64,000 nt of DNA from an uncultured Lachnospiraceae bacterium (lineage in GTDB: Bacteria; Bacillota; Clostridia; Lachnospirales; Lachnospiraceae). The notes below the pieces were generated by a model that searched no databases, was not told the origin of the DNA, and saw nothing but the letters and a program-made list of their open reading frames with translations. Of this stretch, positions 26,919-35,997 are shown in pieces (position 1 is the stretch's first letter; every line of letters begins with the position of its first letter). The translations under genes and the position numbers were made by a program. The DNA lies in the NCBI GenBank assembly GCA_902780405.1, contig CACZFI010000001.1, positions 491,838 through 555,837 on the forward strand, given 5' to 3'.

Positions 26919-28646
26919 CTATGCAAGAACGAACTGGTTAACCACCTTCACAAGGTTGTCCGCTGTCTCACGGATCTCCTCACTTCTGTCGTTCACTTCT
27001 TTTACGCTCTCGCGTACTTCGTCGGCGATCGCTGCGATCTCCTCGCTGCTTGCCGCATTCTCTTCAGCGGATGCGGACAGGTTGGTCACAAGCTCGTTCA
27101 CCTGATCGAAGCTACGGATCATCTTGCCGTTCACATCGTTGATGTTGCCGATCTCGGTGTTCACCTTCTCGATGGCATCTACAATATCCATGAATTTGCT
27201 CTTGGTAAGATCAACGCTTTCCTTCTGGCGCTCAACGTATCCCTTCACCTTCTCGCTCTGACGATTTGCGCTTGCAATCGCATCATGAAGCTCATCGAGC
27301 ATTCTGTCGATGGTGCCCGCAGACTCCTGAGACTGATTGGCAAGCTTGCCGATCTCTTCCGCAACGACTGCGAAGCCCTTACCTGCCTCACCGGCACGCG
27401 CTGCCTCGATGGAAGCATTTAAGGAAAGCAGATTGGTCTGCTCCGAAATATCGGAGATCAATCTGGATGCGGTGGAAATCTGATTTGCACGATCCGTGAT
27501 ACCTTCGATCAATTCGAAGATCTCATTGAAGGATACCATGGATTCATCTGTGATCTTGGTAAGCTCTTCTACCTCTTCAACACCGGCACCGGTTACGTCA
27601 TTGATCTCGGTGCTGACTCTTCCGAGTTCATCGGAAGCGTTCTTGCTGTCGTCCATCATGCGATTCAGGTCTTCCATATTCGCAGAGATGTCTGTTACAT
27701 CGTTCGCCTGCTGTGTTGCGGTATGTGCAAGATCCGTAACGGCATCTGCGATGGAGCTCATCTGTGCGTTGGCGTTGCCTGCGGACTCGGAAATCTCCTT
27801 GCCGGATTCCGCAACGATGGTAGAAGAATCCACGATATTGGTGATAACGTCATTCAGGCTGTAGAACAGTTCCTCGGAGGATCTGGACAGCTGACCGAAC
27901 TCATCGTGTGCGTCCGTAGTGGTCGGTGCGGATGAGAGGTTCTTGTCTGCAAGTGTACGGATCTCTGCATTCAGCTTCTTGATGCTTTCAAGGAAGTACT
28001 TGATCATAACAACCGTGATACAGATGCAGATCGCAGCAACAAGAAGTACGATCACAAGCATGGTCACAACGGCAGACTGGATCTTATCTGCAAACTGCTT
28101 GTCAATATACTCCTCATAAGCGTCGAGGTTATCTTCCATGTTGTTCAGATTATCTCTGGCGGTATCAAATGCACCGAACTGATTCTCGAAGTCTCCCTCA
28201 CCGGTCTTCGGGTCATACATAGCAGCCCATGCCTGAACATCCGCATCAAACTGCTCTACGTACTCCTTGTTGGTACGCTCGATCCCGTCAGCCTTGTACT
28301 TGGTATAGAGATAATTATCCTTGGAGAAAATCTCCTGCAGCTTCTTAACGCTGTCTAAGCTCTGCTGAAGATTCTCCTCGTATGATGCGATCGCATCGGA
28401 CTTGTCTCTACCGATCTCATCAAGCATAAATGCTTGTTCTACGGCAAGCTGTGCCTGATAGAGATCTCGATCCGCCGTAAGCAGTGTCGACTCAAGCTCG
28501 GCGATCTCATCAAGATATACGTCCTTCGTGTCGTTGAATACCGACCTCTGACGCAATCCGGAAACAATCGTCACAATGAGTACAAGCGCAACGAGCGGTA
28601 ATGTCATCAAGAGTAATTTTGCTCCTACTTTCATGTTTCTCACCAT
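26919..28646 (-). CDS. Methyl-accepting chemotaxis protein
   Basis: A 575-residue transmembrane receptor. Membrane helices lie at about 10-30 and 190-212, enclosing a helical extracellular sensor domain. A HAMP linker and a long cytoplasmic coiled coil follow. The hairpin tip reads [20 protein letters not shown] and [12 protein letters not shown], the conserved CheA/CheW contact. No che genes are nearby. It heads an operon with a small membrane protein, a transglutaminase-like protein and a DUF protein. The ligand is unknown. Confidence 0.95.
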   Translation of the reverse strand: MVRNMKVGAKLLLMTLPLVALVLIVTIVSGLRQRSVFNDTKDVYLDEIAELESTLLTADRDLYQAQLAVEQAFMLDEIGRDKSDAIASYEENLQQSLDSVKKLQEIFSKDNYLYTKYKADGIERTNKEYVEQFDADVQAWAAMYDPKTGEGDFENQFGAFDTARDNLNNMEDNLDAYEEYIDKQFADKIQSAVVTMLVIVLLVAAICICITVVMIKYFLESIKKLNAEIRTLADKNLSSAPTTTDAHDEFGQLSRSSEELFYSLNDVITNIVDSSTIVAESGKEISESAGNANAQMSSIADAVTDLAHTATQQANDVTDISANMEDLNRMMDDSKNASDELGRVSTEINDVTGAGVEEVEELTKITDESMVSFNEIFELIEGITDRANQISTASRLISDISEQTNLLSLNASIEAARAGEAGKGFAVVAEEIGKLANQSQESAGTIDRMLDELHDAIASANRQSEKVKGYVERQKESVDLTKSKFMDIVDAIEKVNTEIGNINDVNGKMIRSFDQVNELVTNLSASAEENAASSEEIAAIADEVRESVKEVNDRSEEIRETADNLVKVVNQFVLA

Positions 28647-28786
28647 AGTTTGTCCTCCATACTATAAATAAAACTAACTCCATGCTCAGTATTATATCAC
28701 AGTTAGGGTTATCCATAAAGAAAAATATAAAACAAACGACAATATTCTGACAGAATTGACATTTCATATATAAAGCCGTGCGGATG

Positions 28787-28816
28787 TTGACCTTCCACGC
28801 GCGAGCATGGTAAAAT
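28787..28816 (+). promoter_or_regulatory. Promoter of argH
   Basis: TTGACC at 28787-28792, 18-base spacer, TAAAAT at 28811-28816 preceded by TGG (extended -10). No ARG box was recognised. Confidence 0.65.
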
Positions 28817-28859
28817 ACATGGGTTAACTTAGTTGAACCAAAAAGGAGTATCAAATATC

Positions 28860-30245
28860 ATGGCACAATTATGGGGCGGTCGTTTCACCAAGGAAACCGA
28901 CCAATTTGTCTACGACTTCAATGCATCCATTTCATTTGACAAGCGTCTGCTTCCGCAGGACATCCGCGGCAGCATTGCGCACGTCACCATGCTCGCATCC
29001 GCAGGCATCCTGACCGACGCAGAAAAAGACGAGATCATCAAGGGTCTTAACGGCATCCTCGCTGATGTACAAATCGGTTCGCTTGCGATTGACGAAACCT
29101 GCGAAGACGTGCACAGCTTCGTTGAGTCCAATCTGATCGACAGGATCGGCGACGTGGGGAAGAAACTGCACACAGGAAGATCCCGCAACGATCAGGTGGC
29201 ACTCGATATGCGCCTCTATGTAAGAGACGAGCTGCACCGCCTTCAGGAGATTCTCCTTACCTATATGAAGACGCTGCATGGTTTGATGAAGGAGCATCTT
29301 CACACCTACATGCCCGGCTTTACACATCTTCAGAAAGCCCAGCCGCTTACCTTTGCGCACCACCTGGGCGCATACATGGAGATGGCAAAGCGTGACTACG
29401 GAAGGCTGACCGACATACTGAAGCGTATGAATGTCTGCCCGCTCGGCGCAGGCGCACTTGCCGGAACCACCTACCCTCTCGACAGAGAGCTCACCGCTTC
29501 TTTGATGGAGTTTGACGGTCCCACTTTAAACAGTATGGATTCCGTCTCCGATCGCGACTATGTGATCGAAGCGCTTTCCGCCGCATCCACACTCATGATG
29601 CATCTCTCCCGCTTCTCCGAGGAGATCATCATCTGGAATTCGGACGAATACAAATTCATCGAGCTTGACGACGCATTCTCCACTGGCAGCTCCATCATGC
29701 CCCAAAAGAAGAATCCGGACATCGCCGAACTTGTTCGCGGCAAGACCGGCAGAGTCTATGCGGCACTCACCTCCATCCTTGTAACGATGAAGGGCATCCC
29801 GCTTGCCTACAACAAAGACATGCAGGAAGACAAGGAGCTTACCTTCGACGCACTTGATACAGTTTCCTCCTGTCTCACCCTGTTTACGGAGATGATCGCT
29901 ACAATGCGTGTCAACAAGGACCGCATGAAGCAAAGCGCGACCGGCGGCTTCACCAATGCAACGGACGCTGCGGACTACCTTGTAAATCACGGTGTTCCCT
30001 TCCGCGATGCGCACGGCATCATCGGCAGACTCGTACTCACCTGTATCGAGCGCGGTATCTCCTTAGACGAGCTTCCGCTTTCCGACTACAAGGAGATTTC
30101 TCCCGTCTTCGAAGAGGATATCTACGAAGCCATCTCTCTTTCCACCTGTGTTGAAAAGAGAAACACCATCGGCGCACCCGGACCGGCTGCCATGCAGAAG
30201 GTTCTTGACGCGAACGAAGCCTATCTCACATCTATTGCAAACTGA
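28860..30245 (+). CDS. argH: Argininosuccinate lyase
   Basis: ArgH splits argininosuccinate into arginine and fumarate, the last step of arginine synthesis. The superfamily signature [12 protein letters not shown], with the catalytic serine loop, is present, as are WGGRFT at the N-terminus and [10 protein letters not shown]. The ATG at 28860, nine codons into the open frame, gives the usual MAQLWGGRF start and 461 residues; AAAAGGAG precedes it. argG is not adjacent. A small gene follows 15 bases later on the same transcript. Confidence 0.97.
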   Translation: MAQLWGGRFTKETDQFVYDFNASISFDKRLLPQDIRGSIAHVTMLASAGILTDAEKDEIIKGLNGILADVQIGSLAIDETCEDVHSFVESNLIDRIGDVGKKLHTGRSRNDQVALDMRLYVRDELHRLQEILLTYMKTLHGLMKEHLHTYMPGFTHLQKAQPLTFAHHLGAYMEMAKRDYGRLTDILKRMNVCPLGAGALAGTTYPLDRELTASLMEFDGPTLNSMDSVSDRDYVIEALSAASTLMMHLSRFSEEIIIWNSDEYKFIELDDAFSTGSSIMPQKKNPDIAELVRGKTGRVYAALTSILVTMKGIPLAYNKDMQEDKELTFDALDTVSSCLTLFTEMIATMRVNKDRMKQSATGGFTNATDAADYLVNHGVPFRDAHGIIGRLVLTCIERGISLDELPLSDYKEISPVFEEDIYEAISLSTCVEKRNTIGAPGPAAMQKVLDANEAYLTSIAN

Positions 30246-30260
30246 CAACGGAGGCCTGAC

Positions 30261-30548
30261 ATGAATAAAACCAACAAAGCAAAATACGACGTGGCAGAGC
30301 GTATGCTCAAAGGCCGCGTGGACGTTGACGAAGTTGTCCTGATGACGGGACTTACCAAAGAAGAAGTCGAAAAACTGAAAGAAGAAGTCGTACCGAGAAA
30401 TCCGGATGCCGAGGTCTTAAACAGACTCGACAACGTAGACCTCGATATCGGTCCCCTGCTCTTCGACGACAACCCTGCGGAAGACACCGAGCTTGAGGAC
30501 TTTGACCCGAGCCGCGTAAATGACAAGGGTGAACTCTTAGACGAATAA
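30261..30548 (+). CDS. Small acidic protein, unknown, downstream of argH
   Basis: A 95-residue protein. Its first ~45 residues could form a helix-turn-helix-like unit (AERMLKGRVDVDEVVLMTGL then TKEEVEKL), resembling the tail motif of many putative transposase/Rpn-related proteins. The rest is acidic and disordered. It lies 15 bases after argH and before a strong terminator, so it is co-transcribed. No named family is assigned. Confidence 0.72.
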   Translation: MNKTNKAKYDVAERMLKGRVDVDEVVLMTGLTKEEVEKLKEEVVPRNPDAEVLNRLDNVDLDIGPLLFDDNPAEDTELEDFDPSRVNDKGELLDE

Positions 30549-30588
30549 AAAATATCCGGTCACATGGATTGTGACCGGATATTTTTTT
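30548..30588. terminator. Bidirectional terminator between argH unit and symporter
   Basis: Arms AATATCCGGTCAC and GTGACCGGATATT are exact complements around a seven-base loop, with T-runs on both strands. Confidence 0.92.
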
Positions 30589-30594
30589 GACCGA

Positions 30595-32118
30595 TTAGAT
30601 TTCCTTCGGTTTCTCATTCTTCATATCATCGAAGCAGGTGAAGATCTCATCCACTCTCGCACGGTCGGGCTTCGGTGTCACAAGGCTCACAACAGGAACG
30701 ATGACAAGGCCCGCGATCATGCAGAATGCACCGCAGGTGATGGGATTTGCAAGTACCTTCGGGAATACCTCGGGCTTCAGCATCTCAACCGTCATAACGA
30801 TGCAGCTGAACATGAAGTTTACGAATACCGCGATCTTGGTGATACCCTTGAAGAACAGGGACAGCATGTAAGGTGCGAGGAATGCGCCCGCAAGTGCGCC
30901 CCATGAGATACCCATCAACTGTGCGATGAAGGTTACCTTACTCTTGTACTGGATCACAGCGATCACTGCGGAGATTGCAATGAAGATTACGATGAAGACT
31001 CTCATAAGAAGTACCTGAGTGTTCTCTTTCATCTTTTTTGCTACTGTTCCCTTGATCAAGTCAAGCGTCAGTGTGGAGCTTGATGTAAGTACCAGTGAGG
31101 AAAGTGTTGACATGGAAGCTGAAAGCACAAGGATAAGTACGAGTGCGATCAGAACCTCGGGAAGCTTCTCAAGCATAGCGGGTACGACTGCATCATATCC
31201 GACTTCCTTTACATTTACATCGGTAAGGCGACCGAAACCGCCTAAGAAGTAGCAACCGCCTGCTACGATAATTGCGAAAATGGTCGAGATGATGGTACCC
31301 TTCTCGATTGCCTTGGTATCCTTAATTGCGTAGAACTTCTGCACCATCTGAGGAAGTCCCCATGTACCGAAGGATGTCAGGATCACTACGCAAAGCAGGA
31401 AGAAGGGATCCGGTCCGAAGAAGGAGTTAAATACACCCGGTACATTGCTTGCCTCGGTATCAACGATCTCAGCAAGCTTTCCTGTTGCAGCAACGAGTCC
31501 ACCGTGGGAAGCAAGTACTGCAAGGATGACTGCTACGATACCGAAGAGCATAACGATACCCTGGATAAAGTCGTTCATCGCTGTTGCCATGTAACCGCCG
31601 GCGATAACATAGATACCGGTAAGTACGGCCATAACGACGATACAGATCGTGTAATCAATATGGAAGGCCATCCCGAAGACTCTGGAAAGTCCGTTGTAAA
31701 GGGATGCCGTATAAGGGATCAGGAAGACGAAGACAATGATGGATGCAATGATCTTCAGGAACTTGGAGTCAAATCTCTGTCCGAAGAACTCCGGCATCGT
31801 CTTGGAGTCTAAGTAATGTGTCATGGTTCTGGTCCTTCTACCAAGGATTAACCAGGGAAGCAGGGAACCGATAAATGCATTGCCGAGACCGATCCATGTG
31901 GATGCGATACCAAATCTCCAGCCAAACTGTCCCGCGTAACCGATGAAGATAACCGCCGAAAAGTACGAAGTTCCGTAAGCAAATGCGGTAAGCCACGGGC
32001 CGACGGATCTTCCTCCGAGTACAAAACCGTTCACGTCTGTGGCGTTCTTTCTGCAGTAGAGACCGACTCCGATCATCACACCGAAGAATACCACCAGCAT
32101 CAAAATCTTGATTAGCAT
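30595..32118 (-). CDS. Sodium:solute symporter (SSS family)
   Basis: A 507-residue secondary transporter with about 13 membrane helices, coupling sodium entry to uptake of an organic solute. The early segment GGRSVGPWLTAFAYGTSYFSA and the later AGGYMATAMNDFIQG and SFGTWGLPQMVQKFY are typical of the PutP/PanF/SSS family. Substrate cannot be told by eye: proline, pantothenate or another solute are all possible. It is monocistronic with a consensus promoter followed by a palindrome that may be an operator. Confidence 0.9.
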   Translation of the reverse strand: MLIKILMLVVFFGVMIGVGLYCRKNATDVNGFVLGGRSVGPWLTAFAYGTSYFSAVIFIGYAGQFGWRFGIASTWIGLGNAFIGSLLPWLILGRRTRTMTHYLDSKTMPEFFGQRFDSKFLKIIASIIVFVFLIPYTASLYNGLSRVFGMAFHIDYTICIVVMAVLTGIYVIAGGYMATAMNDFIQGIVMLFGIVAVILAVLASHGGLVAATGKLAEIVDTEASNVPGVFNSFFGPDPFFLLCVVILTSFGTWGLPQMVQKFYAIKDTKAIEKGTIISTIFAIIVAGGCYFLGGFGRLTDVNVKEVGYDAVVPAMLEKLPEVLIALVLILVLSASMSTLSSLVLTSSSTLTLDLIKGTVAKKMKENTQVLLMRVFIVIFIAISAVIAVIQYKSKVTFIAQLMGISWGALAGAFLAPYMLSLFFKGITKIAVFVNFMFSCIVMTVEMLKPEVFPKVLANPITCGAFCMIAGLVIVPVVSLVTPKPDRARVDEIFTCFDDMKNEKPKEI

Positions 32119-32150
32119 CTTGTTGTCTCCTCTTCGTTTACTTTATTGCG

Positions 32151-32168
32151 TAACGCTTTAGTGCGTTA
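32151..32168. promoter_or_regulatory. Palindromic operator candidate for the symporter
   Basis: TAACGC and GCGTTA form an 18-base inverted repeat (six-base spacer) placed about 12 bases downstream of the -10 box, where a bound repressor would block transcription. The regulator is unknown. Confidence 0.45.
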
Positions 32169-32179
32169 AACTAACGGAG

Positions 32180-32208
32180 ATTATCCCATATCTTACGCAT
32201 TTTGTCAA
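32180..32208 (-). promoter_or_regulatory. Promoter of the sodium:solute symporter gene
   Basis: Minus strand: TTGACA, 17-base spacer, GATAAT. Confidence 0.8.
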
Positions 32209-32322
32209 GGTAAGACATATCTCGCAACGTTACTATTCACAGTTTTTCTAGCCAAATCCTTCTCTTTTTCGCCTTCACATAACGAGTTTTAGATTTAAAG
32301 AAATAAATTCCGAGAGGTTGAT

Positions 32323-32499
32323 GTGGATTTAAAGGAAGCTTTCTACAAGCAAAAAGAAGAACTCAATCAGCTTAAACGTGACTACGCAAAGCTCGAAAAA
32401 AAGCATATTAAAGCGATAAAGGAAAACGCAGCTGATGAGCGCGTTCAGGAGCTTCTTAAAAAAATCCAGGGCTTTCTTGATTGGTTTGATAGTATCTAA
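32323..32499 (+). CDS. Small helical ORF or gene remnant
   Basis: A 58-codon frame from GTG at 32323, with GAGAGG five bases upstream. It begins VDLKEAFYKQKEELNQL and ends QGFLDWFDSI. Composition is strongly amphipathic-helical and lysine/glutamate-rich, unlike random sequence, and the GC content is low like the pdx island beside it. It could be a small real protein or the end of a decayed mobile-element gene. The rest of the 32.2-32.6 kb gap holds only a terminator-like hairpin. Confidence 0.4.
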   Translation: MDLKEAFYKQKEELNQLKRDYAKLEKKHIKAIKENAADERVQELLKKIQGFLDWFDSI

Positions 32500-32561
32500 G
32501 ATTAGGAAATAAATCATAATTTGTTATTGTATGAATATCAATAACAAAGAGTTAAAGATAT

Positions 32562-32606
32562 AAAAAGAGGCTGTCTAAATTTTTGATTATTGGACAGTCT
32601 CTTTTT
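32562..32606. terminator. Terminator at the left end of the pdx island
   Basis: Arms AAAAAGAGGCTGTC and GACAGTCTCTTTTT pair with one wobble, around a loop. T-runs occur on both strands, so it can end pdxST transcripts. The AAAGAGGCTGTC word also resembles ends seen in clostridial insertion sequences. Confidence 0.75.
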
Positions 32607-32631
32607 CTCAAAAAGGAAAATGCATTGTCTC

Positions 32632-33240
32632 TTATTGAAGTAATAAATAATCATTCACCTTTCGTATAAAGTATTCATGTATCCGTGTGTCGTTTGTCAT
32701 TTCTGGGTGAAAGGCCAGACCAATTTGATTTTTGTACTCTACACCAACGATATGGCGATCCACCGTTGTCAGTATTTTCGTATCAGATGATATATCAGAC
32801 GATATCTCTGTAATATAAGGAGCACGGATAAAGACCAGAGGGAAGTTGTTTATCTCCCCAACGTTGGAAGTGACCGAAAAACTGCCAAGTTGTCTGCCAT
32901 AAGCATTTCTCTGAACTGTAACAGGGAGTGTAGCAAGGTGTTTTACCGAATCATTTTCCAATGTTTGTGCAAGCAGAATGAGTCCTGCACAGGTAGCCAG
33001 CGTAGGGAGACCTTGAATGATCAGGCTCTGCAGCTCATCAAATATATCAAGATCTTTAAGAAGTTTTCCCTGGACAGTGCTCTCGCCTCCGGGGAGAATG
33101 ATCCCGTCAATCTTCTCCAAATCTTTTTTCTGCCGGATTTCTATGCATTCGATCTGTTCTCCAAAATGTTCAGCAACAGCAGCGATTTGTTTTTCATGCT
33201 CAATAAATGCTCCCTGAACAGCAAGGATGCCAATTCTCAT
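32632..33240 (-). CDS. pdxT: Pyridoxal 5'-phosphate synthase glutaminase subunit
   Basis: PdxT releases ammonia from glutamine and channels it to PdxS. The 202-residue protein has the class I glutaminase features: LAVQGAFIEH at the start, GGESTV binding loop (usually GGESTT), the nucleophile cysteine in ATCAGLILLA, and the C-terminal HPEM with the catalytic histidine/glutamate. It begins three bases after pdxS. Base composition is AT-richer than the chromosome around it. Confidence 0.95.
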   Translation of the reverse strand: MRIGILAVQGAFIEHEKQIAAVAEHFGEQIECIEIRQKKDLEKIDGIILPGGESTVQGKLLKDLDIFDELQSLIIQGLPTLATCAGLILLAQTLENDSVKHLATLPVTVQRNAYGRQLGSFSVTSNVGEINNFPLVFIRAPYITEISSDISSDTKILTTVDRHIVGVEYKNQIGLAFHPEMTNDTRIHEYFIRKVNDYLLLQ

Positions 33241-33243
33241 ATC

Positions 33244-34119
33244 TTACTTTCCTCGCTCTTCCATGATGATTTTGATCTCACTTGGATTGATACCAACCAT
33301 AGCTTCCCCAAGATCCTCAGAGAGCTTGGCAATCAGTTTTGCATCCTGATAATTGGTTACAGCCTGAACAATAGCAGCTGCTCGTTTTGCAGGATCACCG
33401 GATTTAAAGATACCAGAGCCTACGAATACGCCTTCTGCTCCCAACTGCATCATGAGGGCTGCATCTGCCGGGGTTGCAACACCTCCGGCTGCAAAGTTTA
33501 CAACAGGAAGCTTGCCGTTCTCCTGAACGTACTGAATAAGATCGAATGGAACCTGAAGCTGTTTTGCCTCTTCATACAATTCATCCTTTGACATAGCAGT
33601 AATCTTTCTGATTTCGGAATTCATCTTTCTCATATGTCGAACAGCCTGTACAACATCTCCGGTACCTGGTTCTCCTTTGGTACGAATCATAGCTGCACCC
33701 TCATTGATTCTTCTAAGTGCTTCACCGAGATCTCTTGCACCACAGACAAAAGGAACCTTGAACTGTCTCTTATCAATATGATAAATATCATCTGCTGGTG
33801 AAAGTACTTCGGATTCATCGATATAATCGATTTCAATGGCTTCCAGTATCTGAGCTTCTACGAAATGACCGATACGGCATTTGGCCATGACAGGAATACT
33901 GACAGCTTCCTGGATTCCTTTAATCATTTTGGGATCGCTCATTCTTGATACACCACCGGCAGCACGGATATCTGCAGGAATTCTCTCTAGTGCCATAACA
34001 GCACATGCACCGGCTGCTTCCGCAATTTTTGCCTGCTCAGGTGTAGTAACATCCATGATCACGCCCCCCTTCAGCATCTGGGCTAATCCTTTGTTTAATT
34101 CATATTGTGTCTGACTCAT
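33244..34119 (-). CDS. pdxS: Pyridoxal 5'-phosphate synthase lyase subunit
   Basis: PdxS builds PLP from ribose 5-phosphate, glyceraldehyde 3-phosphate and ammonia. The 291-residue barrel protein is highly conserved: [32 protein letters not shown], the [14 protein letters not shown] segment, and [19 protein letters not shown] are all present. It is divergent from pdxR, and the gap between them carries the probable regulatory sites. Confidence 0.98.
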   Translation of the reverse strand: MSQTQYELNKGLAQMLKGGVIMDVTTPEQAKIAEAAGACAVMALERIPADIRAAGGVSRMSDPKMIKGIQEAVSIPVMAKCRIGHFVEAQILEAIEIDYIDESEVLSPADDIYHIDKRQFKVPFVCGARDLGEALRRINEGAAMIRTKGEPGTGDVVQAVRHMRKMNSEIRKITAMSKDELYEEAKQLQVPFDLIQYVQENGKLPVVNFAAGGVATPADAALMMQLGAEGVFVGSGIFKSGDPAKRAAAIVQAVTNYQDAKLIAKLSEDLGEAMVGINPSEIKIIMEERGK

Positions 34120-34147
34120 TTTATGATATCCTCCTGTGTAATAATAT

Positions 34148-34176
34148 TTGTGTTTTGATGAAAGTTATCATATAAT
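34148..34176 (+). promoter_or_regulatory. Promoter of pdxR
   Basis: TTGTGT at 34148-34153, 17-base spacer, TATAAT at 34171-34176. A TATGAT-like -10 for pdxST lies in the same stretch on the other strand, so the two promoters overlap. Confidence 0.55.
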
Positions 34177-34200
34177 AAAACTGGTTATAAGAAAATAACC
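34164..34200. promoter_or_regulatory. Candidate PdxR operator
   Basis: GTTAT occurs at 34164 and again at 34184, exactly 20 bases (two helical turns) apart. The second is part of an inverted repeat GGTTAT-N6-ATAACC at 34183-34200. MocR/PdxR regulators commonly bind spaced direct repeats between divergent genes. Confidence 0.5.
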
Positions 34201-34239
34201 AAAAACAGACTAAAATACATTCCAGATTGGGGCGTAAAT

Positions 34240-35655
34240 ATGCTTACATATGATTTTGAAAATATAGATGGGCCAATATACGAATATATTTATAAATGCA
34301 TAAAAACTGATATATTAGCGGGAAATATTCCTCCTGGAGCAAAACTTCCATCTAAGAGAAACTTTGCTAACAATCATGGGCTTAGTACCATTACAATCCA
34401 AAATGCATATGACCAGTTGATTAGTGAGGGATATGTCTATACTCTGCCAAAGAAAGGTTATTACGTAGCGGAGATTCAGGGGATGACAAACCGAGCTGTC
34501 CCTTCTGGCCACATTACTTACGATATAGCCATTCCGAAAAAAGAAACATATGAGATCGATTTCTCTGGAAATGGTGTTTCCTCCGATAATTTTCCTTTTT
34601 CTGTCTGGACGAAGATATCACGAGAAGTCATGGCAGGTAAAAAGGAAGAACTGATGCGTACGGCTCCAGTATGCGGCGTTTGGGAACTTAGAGAAGCAAT
34701 TGCAGAGCATCTGAAATCCTTCCGGGGAATGATTGTGGATCCGAATCAGATCGTTATGGGTGCAGGAACAGAGTATCTTTATGGATTGTTAACGGAACTT
34801 TTGGGAAATGACAAAGAATACGTCATTGAATCTCCGGGATATAAGAAACTGGTTCAGATCTATAGGCAACGGGGCATAGAATGCCGTTTTGCATCCTTAG
34901 ACATGGAAGGCGTAACTGTAAATGGATTAGAACAGTCTGGGGCAGACGTGGCACATATCTGCCCAAATCATCATTTTCCAACTGGAATAACTATGCCTGC
35001 AAGCAGACGGTATGAGGTACTGGCCTGGGCCAATGAAAAAGATGGAAGATATATTATCGAGGATGATTATGACAGTGAATTCAGAACGGAAGGAAAGCCG
35101 ATTCCGACACTGTTCTCCATTGATGCCTGTGAAAAAGTAATCTATATGAATACTTTTTCAAAATCCCTATCTCCGACGATTCGCATCAGCTATATGGTCT
35201 TACCAGTGCACCTGATCAATCTCTTCTTCCATAAATTTCATTTTTATTCATGTACGATATCCAATTTTGAACAATATACACTTGCTGAATTTATCAGGCA
35301 GGGATATTTTGAAAAGCATATCAACCGAATGCGTCTGTATTATATGAGAAAGAGAAGGCAGGTCATGGAGATTATTCAGCGTAGCAGCCTTGTTCCATAC
35401 TGTGAGATACGGGAAAATGATTCCGGACTCCATTTCCTGCTCAAGCTCAAGACGCTTATTCCAGATCATACGATTGAAGAAAAACTGTTGGAGCATGGAA
35501 TACGAATCCTTGCGTTGTCAGACTATGATTTATTATATGAGGAGAATAAAGCACACTATTTTATTATCAATTATTCAAATCTTAATGTTGAAAAGATTGA
35601 GCACGCTTTTGGCGTAATCGAAACTATTTTAAAAAAGGAAACTGTTAAGCAATAA
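34240..35655 (+). CDS. pdxR: MocR/PdxR-family transcriptional regulator of vitamin B6 synthesis
   Basis: A 471-residue regulator: an N-terminal GntR-type winged helix (about 10-78, with GAKLPSKRNFANNHGLS and the recognition-helix segment), then an aminotransferase-like domain binding PLP. The cofactor segments EDDYDSEFR and NTFSKSLSPTIR, with the PLP lysine in FSKS, are present. It is divergent from pdxST, the usual arrangement, and should activate PLP synthesis when PLP is scarce. The gene is AT-rich compared with flanking genes, suggesting transfer of the whole island. Confidence 0.93.
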   Translation: MLTYDFENIDGPIYEYIYKCIKTDILAGNIPPGAKLPSKRNFANNHGLSTITIQNAYDQLISEGYVYTLPKKGYYVAEIQGMTNRAVPSGHITYDIAIPKKETYEIDFSGNGVSSDNFPFSVWTKISREVMAGKKEELMRTAPVCGVWELREAIAEHLKSFRGMIVDPNQIVMGAGTEYLYGLLTELLGNDKEYVIESPGYKKLVQIYRQRGIECRFASLDMEGVTVNGLEQSGADVAHICPNHHFPTGITMPASRRYEVLAWANEKDGRYIIEDDYDSEFRTEGKPIPTLFSIDACEKVIYMNTFSKSLSPTIRISYMVLPVHLINLFFHKFHFYSCTISNFEQYTLAEFIRQGYFEKHINRMRLYYMRKRRQVMEIIQRSSLVPYCEIRENDSGLHFLLKLKTLIPDHTIEEKLLEHGIRILALSDYDLLYEENKAHYFIINYSNLNVEKIEHAFGVIETILKKETVKQ

Positions 35656-35700
35656 CAAATTTTAGTTTGCTCCATATAAATAACAACATAAAAAACATTA

Positions 35701-35731
35701 ATGGCTACCTCGATCGGGTAGCCATATTTTT
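35701..35731 (+). terminator. Terminator of pdxR
   Basis: Arms ATGGCTACC and GGTAGCCAT with a seven-base loop, followed by ATTTTTAG. Confidence 0.85.
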
Positions 35732-35821
35732 AGTCAATTATTCCGTGAATAGTAACCTCGCAACACACTCCACCTACCACATGATTGTAATTCTGTTATG
35801 CACCTCACGTATGCTGACTGC

Positions 35822-35950
35822 CTTGCCGGACACGCTTGCGCTAAGCCGGTAGGAATCCTGACGGATTCCTACAATGCGCACAAAATGGTTTGTGCGCGGT
35901 GATCGTCCCGGGAGCGACGCCAGCAAAGTGAATGTAGCGTCCCCTGAGAC
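35822..35950. repeat. Composite palindromic repeat block between pdxR and prmA
   Basis: Starts with CCGGACACGCTTGCGCTAAG, matching the left part of the 96-98 bp repeat. Next comes a perfect hairpin (TAGGAATCC and GGATTCCTA), then an inverted copy of the 41 bp hairpin repeat. No gene lies in 35732-35997. Confidence 0.6.
35876..35916 (-). repeat. 41 bp hairpin repeat, copy 1 (inverted)
   Basis: On the minus strand CGCTCCCGGGACGATCACC is followed by a hairpin with arms GCGCAC and GTGCGC around AAACCATTTT. Same length and order as the copies at 44968 and 47199. Confidence 0.7.
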
Positions 35951-35997
35951 AATCATATGGCAGGTGGTGCGTGTCTTGTCGAAATGGGATAGTTTCC

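Noticed and set aside
32562..32606. Possible insertion-sequence end (AAAGAGGCTGTC)
   Set aside because: No transposase or matching second end nearby; the symmetric arms and T-runs fit a terminator.
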